7,345 nucleotides of DNA from Armatimonadota bacterium (GCA_026419655.1 JANZZA010000520.1:1-7345), one strand, 5' to 3'; counted from the first letter of the stretch, positions 1 to 6,135 are shown. The notes: a model not told the origin generated them from the sequence alone. Made by a program: numbers and translations.

Positions 1-429
1 TCTCAGGGCCTTGTCCTCATGACCATGAGCAACGGCGTGCGGGCATTCTACGAGGGCGCCAAGACCAATGCCGTGGGCCTCAACGGCTGGGGGCAGGAAT
101 ACATCCGCGCCGAATGCGAGCTTGCGACCCTGGTGCTGAGCCGTCGCCGCCTGGAGCGTTTCCCCTACGCCCCTTCAGGAAGCTGGGCCACTGCAACCGA
201 AGGCCACGGCGAAGAAATCCCGCTGCTACAGCAGCCCAAGTGGGCCAATACGTGGCTCATAGAGAAATTTGTGCGCTGGCTTGACGGCGGCCCGCCAATG
301 GAGACGAATGTCGCGGACAATCTCCAGAGCGTGGCCCTTGTTTTCGCGGCCATCGAATCCAGCCGCACCGGCCAGCCGGTCCGCGTCCAGGAGTTCCTTT
401 CCGCCAGCCGGGGAAGTGCCGAGTATTGA
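1..429 (+). CDS. Gfo/Idh/MocA family oxidoreductase, C-terminal fragment
   Basis: The reading frame is open from the first base of the window and ends at TGA 427-429, so the first 200 or more residues, including the Rossmann NAD(P)-binding domain, lie outside. The visible 142 residues look like the C-terminal alpha/beta domain of Gfo/Idh/MocA proteins. A beta strand near AFYEGAKTNAVGLNGWGQ is followed by EYIRAECE, a charged ATLVLSRRRLE strand, and a final helix NLQSVALVFAAIESSRTGQP followed by VRVQEFL, the usual closing helix and tail of the family. These enzymes oxidise or reduce sugars, inositols and related polyols with NAD(P) in the cytoplasm. The substrate cannot be told from this domain. 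The ATGs at 19 and 25 are internal methionines, because the frame continues upstream of them. No downstream partner gene follows on the same strand. Family assignment is by recognition of the C-terminal pattern only. Confidence 0.8.
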   Translation, partial: SQGLVLMTMSNGVRAFYEGAKTNAVGLNGWGQEYIRAECELATLVLSRRRLERFPYAPSGSWATATEGHGEEIPLLQQPKWANTWLIEKFVRWLDGGPPMETNVADNLQSVALVFAAIESSRTGQPVRVQEFLSASRGSAEY

Positions 430-751
430 CTCAGCTCAGGATGCGCCGGGTTCTGGCCGCTAGCGAAGCCTGAGGACAGGACGGCGGCTGGGCTGCAACT
501 CGGAGCGGACCGGCCTCGTGGCGCCCTGCAGGTGCCCAGTGCCAATGTGCTCGGCCAGAGACTAAGTCAACGACGGTCTACCGCGGATGATTTAGGGCTG
601 GCGAGCACCAGCTATTGTGGCCCGGGACCTGGCGAACGGCCAGCGGCCCAGCGGGAAGCTTTCGCGCTAACACGGTGCCAGCGTACCCGCCCCGTGGAGC
701 TCAAGGCGCGACACCTGGCGCGGTGGGCCTTCTTTCTATGACAGCCCCTGG
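430..751. other. Noncoding gap between two convergent genes
   Basis: This 322-bp stretch separates the ends of two convergent genes. I find no credible coding sequence; the short open frames here lack protein-like composition and a ribosome binding site. Small hairpins are visible: CTCAGG 435-440 with CCTGAG 469-474, GCTGG 597-601 with CCAGC 608-612, and CTGGC 629-633 with GCCAG 639-643. None is followed by a clear T run. A CACC/GGTG mini-hairpin just before the T-rich GGCCTTCTTTCT (727-738) is the closest thing to a plus-strand terminator, but it is weak. Confidence 0.6.
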
Positions 752-2827
752 CTATCCTGCCTCGTCGTGTATCCTTGTGACAAGTACCCAGTCCACGAGT
801 AGTACACCGATTCCGCCCACTGTAAGAGAGCATCCGCCGCCGGCGCCATGGTTGGAGGTAGTAGCATGGACCACGGGTTGTCCATCGAGATAACCGCGCA
901 TAGAGGTTCCACTTGTGCGCAGCTCAACTATATGCCACCCTGGCCCCCCCACAGGGCCAACGGGATGCCCTAGGGTGGTCCATTCCCCCGGCACGTGCCA
1001 CTCGACTAAGTTGCACCAGTCTGGCCCGACGTTCATTTCGATATTCGGTGTTCCGGGGCGCCGCCCACCAATAGTGACAGTACAGTCCCCAGAAACGAGG
1101 CGGTATCGCACTACTATTCTGTTGTCTGGATGCCACCGCGGCACATCGGCATCAAACAGTTTTATTGTGACCCACACCGGCTCATCGGGACCAAGTTCGT
1201 ATCGCAGCAAATCTGGTTCGAGTATAGACCACTTCCACTTGTCAACGTTCGCGCCCCACAACTGGTCCTGTGACGGCAATGTTCGAAAGTCGTTCCACCA
1301 CAGCAATGGGGCCTGCTTCGCCAGCGCAGGTTCAAGCTTCGCGGCAGCATGGAAGGCGGAGTTTGCGAGGTCCAACTCATCCAAGTAATAAGAAGCCAAA
1401 CCGAGGCAGAACTGCCCCAGCGCGAACTCCGGAGCAATGCTCACGGTCTCTCGGAAGCAATTCCTAGCCATAACAAGGTAGGCTCGCTTGTTTCTGGAGT
1501 ATCCGATCCGCAGCTTCTGCAGACCAGTTTCGAATGCCCTAACCACCTCTTCCTCCTTTGCTTGGGAGAGCATCTGCTGTATTTGAGAAGCAGAGGGAAG
1601 CAAGGCTACTAGCTGGTCGTCCGCCCTCTTTTGTTCTGGTGTTGCCTCCGGCGGCACGGTGCTCTCAACTACTGACCCAACTGGTTGCGGTTGCAGTGGA
1701 GGAGTAGCAAGACGTACAGCTCTCTCCATGTCTCCTTTGTCGAAGTGCACAATCGGCGGATCGGCTCCCTTGCGCGTTATCTTTACTTCGCGCGGAATCC
1801 CGAGATTACCAGTCCGGAGCTCTAAGAGGTGTGTTCCGGCCCCCAGTTGCACGGTCGTCATTCCATCCTGGAGGTCTGTCGGCTGGCCGTCCACGAATAA
1901 TTTGGAGTCCGGAATGTCCGATACCACGGTCACTTGTGCCTTCGCCCTCAGGACGGACAAATCGGGGTCGGGTATGGTGCTCACCACCTCGTCCAGTAAG
2001 CGAGCTTTGTTCATCCGTTCGATGCCGAAGTCCACGCCTTCCGGTTCTTCCTCAACTTGGACGTAGCGCAGCCCGTAGGGGGCGTCCACCCTCGCATAGG
2101 ATAGCTCTTTTTCGGCGCGGACTATGATAGCTGTGGCCAGGGGCACATCTCTGGTGCCAAGGACTTCGCCGGTGAGCGGGTGCACAACCGCGTCGCCGCC
2201 CGAAACTATTTCAACCTTCCGCCCCTCGGCAGCGCCTTGGGCTGTGCCGAGATCAAGCACCAGAAGCGGGAACTTACCGGGTTCCGGGAAGCAGTCCAGC
2301 ACATACCCTCGCTCTTTCACCAGCGCAGCCACGAGCCTTCGGGCTAGCCAGGCGGTAGCCTCGTCCATCCACAACGGCTCGGCAGGGATGAGCATATTCT
2401 CAGCGGCCGCAACCGTGCCATCGGCGACCGAGACTATCCGAGCCGCAACCTCATAGCCATAAGCAGACTCTGCCCAACTGCCAACCACTATGGCTTGCAC
2501 GCCCAGTGCGCTTCCGAACTCTTTAGCTTCCTCGCCCAAAAGCGCCGTGCCGCTGGCGATTTTTCGCTCAGCCAGTACCTGGTACAGCCGCGCACGCTCC
2601 ACTACTTCGAAACGCCCTGTTTTAACGATGTGGGCAGTCAGCAGTTCAGCAATAGTGCGGCCGGGATGGTAGCCCAGAGTAGAGTAAGTGCCAGAGAGAG
2701 CCGATGGGGAAGATATAGTAAAGTCGGTCACGGCGAGCCGCATTCGTGGAGATCCCTCGTCGCCGTAGCAAACACCACCCAGCCATACTATCGCGGAGAG
2801 CACACGACCTAACCATTGCCGCCGCAT
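752..2827 (-). CDS. Exported CsgG-like/FlgT_C-like/PEGA/TPR/LamG-like multidomain protein
   Basis: This 691-residue protein starts with a basic N-terminus and hydrophobic stretch (residues 1-22, MRRQWLGRVLSAIVWLGG), consistent with a Sec signal peptide; there is no convincing lipobox. Residues about 29-170 resemble the CsgG/TolB-N type fold: MRLAVTDF, then ELLTAHIVKTGRFEVVERA, LGVQAIVVGSW and a repeated strand VAARIVSVADGTV. Residues about 185-250 resemble the FlgT C-terminal domain often found after CsgG domains (LDLGTAQGAAEGRKVEIV, HPLTGEVLG, ELSYARV). Residues about 297-352 look like a PEGA beta domain (SDIPDSKLFVDGQ, GAGTHLLELR). A Pro-rich linker (373-397) precedes a TPR-like helical region (430-500, FRETVSIAPEFALGQFCLG). 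The last 140 residues look like a concanavalin/LamG or DUF1080-like sandwich (WHIVELRTSGTSMRGYLDGQ, GIGVLLVDWVLVTR). Role is unknown; an envelope-associated scaffold or binding protein is an inference. It stands alone with its own promoter. An in-frame TGA at 2831-2833 excludes a longer start. Confidence 0.8.
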   Translation of the reverse strand: MRRQWLGRVLSAIVWLGGVCYGDEGSPRMRLAVTDFTISSPSALSGTYSTLGYHPGRTIAELLTAHIVKTGRFEVVERARLYQVLAERKIASGTALLGEEAKEFGSALGVQAIVVGSWAESAYGYEVAARIVSVADGTVAAAENMLIPAEPLWMDEATAWLARRLVAALVKERGYVLDCFPEPGKFPLLVLDLGTAQGAAEGRKVEIVSGGDAVVHPLTGEVLGTRDVPLATAIIVRAEKELSYARVDAPYGLRYVQVEEEPEGVDFGIERMNKARLLDEVVSTIPDPDLSVLRAKAQVTVVSDIPDSKLFVDGQPTDLQDGMTTVQLGAGTHLLELRTGNLGIPREVKITRKGADPPIVHFDKGDMERAVRLATPPLQPQPVGSVVESTVPPEATPEQKRADDQLVALLPSASQIQQMLSQAKEEEVVRAFETGLQKLRIGYSRNKRAYLVMARNCFRETVSIAPEFALGQFCLGLASYYLDELDLANSAFHAAAKLEPALAKQAPLLWWNDFRTLPSQDQLWGANVDKWKWSILEPDLLRYELGPDEPVWVTIKLFDADVPRWHPDNRIVVRYRLVSGDCTVTIGGRRPGTPNIEMNVGPDWCNLVEWHVPGEWTTLGHPVGPVGGPGWHIVELRTSGTSMRGYLDGQPVVHATTSNHGAGGGCSLTVGGIGVLLVDWVLVTRIHDEAG

Positions 2828-2839
2828 GTGTCATGCAAT

Positions 2840-2844
2840 CCTCC
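2840..2844 (-). promoter_or_regulatory. Ribosome binding site with two possible ATGs
   Basis: The minus strand reads GGAGG here. It lies 5 nt before an ATG at 2834-2832, which opens an unrelated 62-codon frame, and 12 nt before the in-frame ATG at 2827-2825 of the CsgG-type gene. The protein-like frame with a signal peptide begins at 2827, so I take that as the true start despite the long spacing. The two ATGs are in different frames (ATGACACATG). Confidence 0.6.
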
Positions 2845-2867
2845 GGAAGATGTTAATGCTCGTGACA

Positions 2868-2897
2868 ATTATAGACCCGTGATACGACCAGTTGCAA
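2868..2897 (-). promoter_or_regulatory. Sigma70-type promoter of the CsgG-type gene
   Basis: On the minus strand a perfect -10 TATAAT (2873-2868) is preceded, after 18 nt, by TTGCAA (2897-2892), which matches the -35 consensus at 4 of 6 bases. Transcription would start near 2861, giving a leader of about 34 nt that contains the GGAGG. This is the only near-consensus promoter upstream of the gene that I could find. Confidence 0.65.
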
Positions 2898-3140
2898 TCG
2901 ACAAGACCGCCATCATCTATCTCCAGGGGGGAGCAAGCGCAGGGAAAACGTATCAGGGTAACATGGGAAACGATGGCACATGCGCACAATCAGGCGGAGG
3001 CACGATCCGACCGCAACAACACGTGTGAGGGGAATTGGTCAGGCACCGGAACTGCAGCGGCACGTTGGAGAAGCCAGGCGCTGCGGAGACACTGAGTGCG
3101 CGGAGCAAAAGCGCTCTCGACCGTACAGGGAAGAGGTTTG

Positions 3141-3169
3141 GAAAGGGGGCTGCGGACCAGCCCCCTTTC
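3141..3169. terminator. Perfect 12-bp GC-rich hairpin, possible bidirectional terminator
   Basis: GAAAGGGGGCTG (3141-3152) and CAGCCCCCTTTC (3158-3169) are perfect inverted copies around the 5-nt loop CGGAC. The A-rich base and T-rich far arm resemble a bidirectional intrinsic terminator, though the T run is only TTT. It could end read-through from gatA on the minus strand. A second pairing, GCGGACC (3152-3158) with GGTCCGC (3174-3180), is mutually exclusive with it. It could instead be a repetitive palindromic element. Confidence 0.5.
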
Positions 3170-3363
3170 AAAGGGTCCGCCCATGGCAGGAAAGCCCGCC
3201 TTTAGGCAAGAAGCGAGCTTTGCTCTAGCCCCAGTAAATGCTCATGCTCCCTCACGGAGATGCGCCAGCCCCGTCCTGTGCGCCAAAGCCCGACGGCGGC
3301 TTCTCCCGCGGCAAGAATGAGAATGTTTGGGAAAGAGACTTGGAGGGGCTCCCTTTTAAAGGT

Positions 3364-3378
3364 GACTGTTGCAAAACC
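3364..3378 (+). repeat. Interspersed motif copy GACTGTTGCAAAACC
   Basis: This is one of five noncoding copies of a motif around GTTGCAAAAC. It matches the reverse complement of 3756-3770 at 14 of 15 bases and shares the exact 13-mer GACTGTTGCAAAA with the reverse complement of 3932-3944. It lies in the region downstream of gatA. Confidence 0.55.
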
Positions 3379-3515
3379 ATAGTTTCGCGACTGTGCCGTG
3401 CGCATGCAGCGCAACTTGTGTGCGCAAACCTGTAGCCTATGCGGACTGGCAGTTACGTCAAGGCGGGTTTTCCAGCAGTCAGTAAGGGGGTTTGCCCAGA
3501 GCGTGTTGCAGAAGT

Positions 3516-3574
3516 CGGTTTTGGCTTATCTAAAGTGAGGAAGGTGTACAACGTTGTGCGTCCGACCTCTTATC
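3516..3574 (+). repeat. Degenerate direct repeat, copy 1
   Basis: Aligned without gaps to 3842-3900, 40 of 59 bases match by eye. The best blocks are CGGTKTTGGCTTAT at the start and ACCTCTTAYC at the end, with GTTGTG in the middle. Similarity seems to continue with small gaps on both sides, for example GTTTTCCAAAAGTCT (3605-3619) against CTTTTGCAACAGTCT (3931-3945). The unit does not code for protein. Confidence 0.5.
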
Positions 3575-3584
3575 GGCAATCCCG

Positions 3585-3628
3585 TCTGGGGGCCAGGAAA
3601 GCGAGTTTTCCAAAAGTCTACCCCCAGA
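3585..3628. repeat. Nested hairpin
   Basis: TCTGGGGG (3585-3592) pairs perfectly with CCCCCAGA (3621-3628). Inside the loop GGAAA (3596-3600) pairs with TTTCC (3607-3611). This gives a two-tier stem in noncoding DNA. Neither strand shows a T run directly after the outer stem, so a terminator is unlikely. Confidence 0.4.
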
Positions 3629-3646
3629 GGAACCTATTCAGTTCAC

Positions 3647-3776
3647 TAAGGTGACCGTTGCGAAACTCGCCCCGACGTAGTCACCGGTCCGGTCACGGCA
3701 CAGGGTTGCGGCCGCACGCTGTACTGTACGGACCGGATTGAGTCATGAAAAAAACGGTTTTGCAACGGTCTCCTAA
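3647..3776. repeat. 130-bp element bounded by imperfect inverted repeats
   Basis: The left end (3647-3666, TAAGGTGACCGTTGCGAAAC) and the reverse complement of the right end (3757-3776, TTAGGAGACCGTTGCAAAAC) match at 17 of 20 bases. A second nested pair, CCGGTCCG (3684-3691) and CGGACCGG (3729-3736), is perfect. There is no coding sequence inside. The layout resembles a small non-autonomous palindromic or MITE-like element, but I see no clear target-site duplication at the ends. Each end carries one copy of the interspersed GTTGCRAAAC motif. Confidence 0.5.
3756..3770 (-). repeat. Interspersed motif copy, minus orientation
   Basis: The minus strand reads GACCGTTGCAAAACC, one base different from the plus-strand copy at 3364-3378. 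It forms the right arm of the inverted-repeat element 3647-3776, whose left arm carries the related GACCGTTGCGAAACT (3653-3667). Confidence 0.55.
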
Positions 3777-3841
3777 GGATTTTGCTTCAGGCAGGAAAGA
3801 GTAAGGCCCGGAGTATCACCTTGGTGGTCTGTCCGAAAACC

Positions 3842-3900
3842 CGGTGTTGGCTTATGCGGGGTCACAAAAGTGTGTGCAGTTGTGTGGCCCACCTCTTACC
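3842..3900 (+). repeat. Degenerate direct repeat, copy 2
   Basis: This is the partner of 3516-3574, offset by 326 bp in the same orientation, with the same internal spacing of its conserved blocks. The shared spacing over 59 bases without gaps argues against chance similarity. The copy ends about 85 bp from the gatA stop codon. Confidence 0.5.
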
Positions 3901-3931
3901 TGGGAGCGCATATCCGAGGGGCTGCACAAAC

Positions 3932-3944
3932 TTTTGCAACAGTC
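3932..3944 (-). repeat. Interspersed motif copy downstream of gatA
   Basis: The minus strand reads GACTGTTGCAAAA, identical over 13 bases to 3364-3376. It is about 40 nt downstream of the gatA stop in the direction of gatA transcription. A small hairpin, CTCCC/GGGAG (3963-3978), lies between the stop codon and this motif, without a following T run. Confidence 0.5.
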
Positions 3945-3985
3945 TCTTCAGAAGGCAGAACCCTCCCACCAGAGGGAGCTGTGCT

Positions 3986-5419
3986 TCAAACCGACTGCTC
4001 AAAGGCATAGGCCACGCGCAGGATGATGTCTTCCTCGAAGGGGCGGCCCATTATCTGAAGGCCCACCGGCAGGCCGTCTACTTCGCCGCAAGGAACAGAG
4101 ATGGCCGGAATACCAGCAAGATTTACGGGTATGGTGCAGATGTCGGCCAGTTTCATCTGGAGGGGGTCGCCGGCCCTTTCCCCTATCTTGAAGGCCACCG
4201 TTGGCGATGTAGGCGACAGCAGGACGTCATACTTCTCAAAGGCGCGGTCGAAGTCGGCTTTTATTAGCGTGCGGACTTTGAGGGCCTTCAGATAGTACGC
4301 ATCATAATAGCCAGCGCTGAGGGCATAGGTGCCGAGCATTATGCGCAGGCGGACTTCTGGCCCGAAGCCCTCAGCGCGGGTTTTGGCGAAAAGGTCGTAA
4401 ATGTCAGATACCGGCTCGCGGGTGCGGTGGCCATAGCGAACGCCATCGTAGCGGGCGAGATTTGAGGCTGCCTCGGCCGGCGCGATAATGTAGTAAACTG
4501 GAAGGCTATAGTCAATGTTCGGCATCTGGACCTCTTCGACGGCAAGGCCCAGAGACGCAAGCTGGTCAATGGCCCGGCGCACCACGTCTCGCACGGCCGG
4601 GTCAATGCCCTCGCCGAGAAGCTGGACCGGCACGCCCGCGCGCAGTCCGTCAAGGCCACGGTCTAATTCGGCCACATAGTCTGGCACTGGCAGGCTAGCG
4701 GAAGTATCGTCCCTTGGGTCGCGGCCAGCGATGATGCCCAGAAGCAACGCGGCATCGCGCACGTCCTTTGTGAGCGGCCCGACCTGGTCAAGCGAAGATG
4801 CGTAAGCGATGAGGCCATAGCGCGAGACCCGGCCGTAAGTAGGCTTGAGCCCGACGATGCCGCAAAGAGCAGCAGGCTGGCGAATAGAACCACCTGTGTC
4901 GGAGCCGAGGGACCAGAAGGCTTCATTGGCGGCAACGGCTGCGGCCGAGCCACCAGAGCTGCCCCCAGGTACCCGGTCAAGAGCGCGAGGATTGCGGGTG
5001 ACCATGAAGGCCGAGTTTTCCGTCGAGCTGCCCATGGCAAACTCGTCCATGTTGGTCTTGCCAAGCATGGGCAGGGCCGCCTGGCGGCACCTCTCTACGG
5101 CCGTGGCATCATAGGGCGGGATAAAATTCTCCAGGATGCGCGACGAGCAAGTAGTCCGGATGCCCCTGGTACACAGAACATCCTTGATGGCAATCGGTAT
5201 GCCGGCTGTTGGCGCGAGACTCTCGCCGCGAGCGCGGTGCTCGTCCACCTCTCGAGCCGCGGCCAGGGCGTACTCTGCCGTCACCGTCACGAAAGCGGCA
5301 ACCTGCGGCTCCACCTGCTCGATACGACGTAGACACGCCTCGGTAGCCTCGACGGACGAAATCTCGCCCGCCTGAAGCTTTTCCATCAGCGCATGGGCAG
5401 TCAGTTGTTCTATGGCCAT
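3986..5419 (-). CDS. gatA: Aspartyl/glutamyl-tRNA(Asn/Gln) amidotransferase subunit A
   Basis: GatA is the glutaminase subunit of the cytoplasmic GatCAB complex. It releases ammonia from glutamine, which is channelled to GatB to convert Glu-tRNA(Gln) or Asp-tRNA(Asn) into the correctly charged form. The 477-residue length is normal for the family. The amidase-signature catalytic triad is intact: Lys79 in GIPIAIKD, cis-Ser154 in PGGSSGGSAAA (151-161) and nucleophile Ser178 in GSDTGGSIRQPAA (172-184). The numbering coincides with that known for well-studied GatA proteins. The TNMDEFAMGSSTENSAF block (122-138) is also typical. The ATG at 5419 is preceded by GGAG with 11-nt spacing. It lies 102 nt downstream of gatC on the same strand and is probably co-transcribed. 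No gatB follows, so the third subunit must be encoded elsewhere. Identification is very secure. Confidence 0.98.
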   Translation of the reverse strand: MAIEQLTAHALMEKLQAGEISSVEATEACLRRIEQVEPQVAAFVTVTAEYALAAAREVDEHRARGESLAPTAGIPIAIKDVLCTRGIRTTCSSRILENFIPPYDATAVERCRQAALPMLGKTNMDEFAMGSSTENSAFMVTRNPRALDRVPGGSSGGSAAAVAANEAFWSLGSDTGGSIRQPAALCGIVGLKPTYGRVSRYGLIAYASSLDQVGPLTKDVRDAALLLGIIAGRDPRDDTSASLPVPDYVAELDRGLDGLRAGVPVQLLGEGIDPAVRDVVRRAIDQLASLGLAVEEVQMPNIDYSLPVYYIIAPAEAASNLARYDGVRYGHRTREPVSDIYDLFAKTRAEGFGPEVRLRIMLGTYALSAGYYDAYYLKALKVRTLIKADFDRAFEKYDVLLSPTSPTVAFKIGERAGDPLQMKLADICTIPVNLAGIPAISVPCGEVDGLPVGLQIMGRPFEEDIILRVAYAFEQSV

Positions 5420-5476
5420 GGCAGCGCTTACTCCAGAGTATCACGGAATTGCAGTTTGATAGTCCAGTCCGCCTGA

Positions 5477-5495
5477 AGGCAGCTCCCCGCTGCCT
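5477..5495. other. Intercistronic hairpin between gatC and gatA
   Basis: AGGCAGC (5477-5483) and GCTGCCT (5489-5495) are perfect inverted copies around a 5-nt loop. The hairpin sits in the 102-nt spacer between the two gat genes. There is no T run after it on the minus strand, so it is more likely an mRNA-processing or stability element than a terminator; that role is inferred. Confidence 0.4.
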
Positions 5496-5521
5496 CCGTG
5501 GGCGGGCCGGCGTCAGCGAGA

Positions 5522-5815
5522 CTACTCCTCTATGATGCGCGGGACGCGGAAAAACCCCTCGACCTGGTCGGGAGCATTGGCCAGCACATCTTCCTGCGGC
5601 AGCGACTCTCCGGGAGCGTCCTGGCGAAAAACATTCACCATGGGCAGTACATGAGAAGTAATTGGCACACCGCTGGTGTCAAGCTCCTGGAGCTGCTGAA
5701 AGTATTCGAGGATCCGCCCAAGCTCGTACTGCAGGCGGTTGACCTCATCCTCGGTCAGCGCAAGACGGGCGAGGTTGGCAACGTGCAGAACCTCTTCGCG
5801 AGTGATGAGAGCCAC
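5522..5815 (-). CDS. gatC: Aspartyl/glutamyl-tRNA(Asn/Gln) amidotransferase subunit C
   Basis: GatC is the small subunit that wraps around and stabilises GatA-GatB in the tRNA-dependent amidotransferase. The product is about 97 residues, normal for the family. It shows the hallmark N-terminal helix ITREEVLHVANLARLALTE, the helix RLQYELGRILEYFQQLQELDT, and the extended tail FRQDAPGESLPQEDVLANAPD followed by GFFRVPRIIEE, which threads along GatA. I place the start at GTG 5815-5813, because the GGAGG at 5830-5826 is then 10 nt upstream and the product begins close to the ITREEV block as in relatives. An upstream GTG at 5824 would be only 1 nt from the GGAGG and adds three residues. The promoter lies directly upstream, and gatA follows on the same strand. 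Confidence 0.96.
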   Translation of the reverse strand: MALITREEVLHVANLARLALTEDEVNRLQYELGRILEYFQQLQELDTSGVPITSHVLPMVNVFRQDAPGESLPQEDVLANAPDQVEGFFRVPRIIEE

Positions 5816-5825
5816 GACAAGCACA

Positions 5826-5830
5826 CCTCC
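5826..5830 (-). promoter_or_regulatory. gatC ribosome binding site
   Basis: The minus strand reads GGAGG, followed by TGTGCTTGTCGTG. The spacing of 10 nt supports the second GTG (5815) as start over the first (5824), which almost touches the GGAGG. Confidence 0.65.
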
Positions 5831-5840
5831 AACAGGGGCG

Positions 5841-5869
5841 ATTGTAGCCGCAAGTTACAAAGGGGTCAA
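5841..5869 (-). promoter_or_regulatory. Near-consensus promoter of gatC-gatA
   Basis: On the minus strand TTGACC (5869-5864, 5 of 6 consensus) and TACAAT (5846-5841, 5 of 6) are separated by exactly 17 nt. Transcription would begin near 5834, leaving a leader of only about 20 nt that holds the GGAGG. This is the strongest housekeeping-type promoter in the window, suited to constitutive expression of an essential enzyme. Confidence 0.8.
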
Positions 5870-6022
5870 CGCAGCGTGCAACTGCGCACAGCTCAGTTGT
5901 GTCGCGGTCTCCCTTTAGCCAGCCAAGAGAGTACGGGGGCCAGGTTGAAGCATGTCCTCCGGTTGAAAGGTGTCTCCAGCATCCTCACTTCTTAAAACTT
6001 TTGTGCCACTTCCACCACACAC

Positions 6023-6040
6023 CTCTTGACGACGCAAGAG
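6023..6040. other. Inverted repeat upstream of the csp promoter
   Basis: CTCTTG (6023-6028) and CAAGAG (6035-6040) are perfect inverted copies around a 6-nt spacer, and CCTCTT (6022-6027) can alternatively pair with AAGAGG (6043-6048). It lies about 33 bp upstream of the -35 box of csp, a position where an operator or activator site could sit. No regulator is known here, so the role is a guess. Confidence 0.3.
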
Positions 6041-6072
6041 CAAAGAGGCGGTCTGCAACAGAGCGGGAAGCG

Positions 6073-6101
6073 TTGACAACGGCCCATTTTTCGGCTAAGG
6101 T
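6073..6101 (+). promoter_or_regulatory. Promoter of csp-hpf
   Basis: A perfect -35 TTGACA (6073-6078) is followed after exactly 17 nt by TAAGGT (6096-6101), which keeps the first two and last bases of the -10 consensus. The start site would be near 6108, giving a leader of about 40 nt. That is much shorter than the long structured leader of E. coli cspA, so a thermosensing leader of that type is not evident. Confidence 0.6.
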
Positions 6102-6135
6102 CGAGGCGCTGGGTATCCGGCGATCGTTGTTTGCA

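Larger units (their letters stand above)
2898..3985. other. Long noncoding, repeat-rich intergenic region
   Basis: About 1.1 kb between the promoter of the CsgG-type gene and the end of gatA holds no credible gene. The open frames on both strands are short, overlap in conflicting frames and lack ribosome binding sites. What it does hold is structure: a strong 12-bp hairpin at 3141-3169, a nested hairpin at 3585-3628, a 130-bp inverted-repeat element at 3647-3776, a pair of 59-nt degenerate direct repeats (3516-3574 and 3842-3900), and four copies of a motif around GTTGCAAAAC in both orientations. The first 240 bp (2898-3140) show nothing recognisable. The region could be transcribed from the gatCA promoter, since no strong terminator directly follows gatA. 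It may be a decayed mobile element, an array of interspersed palindromic elements or a structured RNA; I cannot tell which. Confidence 0.6.

Noticed and set aside
915..1388. Plus-strand open frame of 157 codons
   Set aside because: It lies wholly opposite the CsgG-type gene, has Ser/Pro/Thr-rich composition and no ribosome binding site; it is a shadow of the minus-strand gene.
3141..3169. CRISPR-like palindromic repeat unit
   Set aside because: Only one perfect copy exists in the window and there is no regular spacer pattern or cas gene.
3202..3414. Minus-strand open frame of 70 codons in the long gap
   Set aside because: It has no ribosome binding site, shows no recognisable family and runs across the diverged hairpin segment; composition looks like translated noncoding repeat DNA.
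3647..3776. Insertion sequence
   Set aside because: No transposase is encoded and no target-site duplication is visible; at most it is a non-autonomous element.
5498..5995. Plus-strand open frame of 165 codons over gatC
   Set aside because: It is antisense to the well-conserved gatC and runs through its promoter, so it is a reading-frame shadow.
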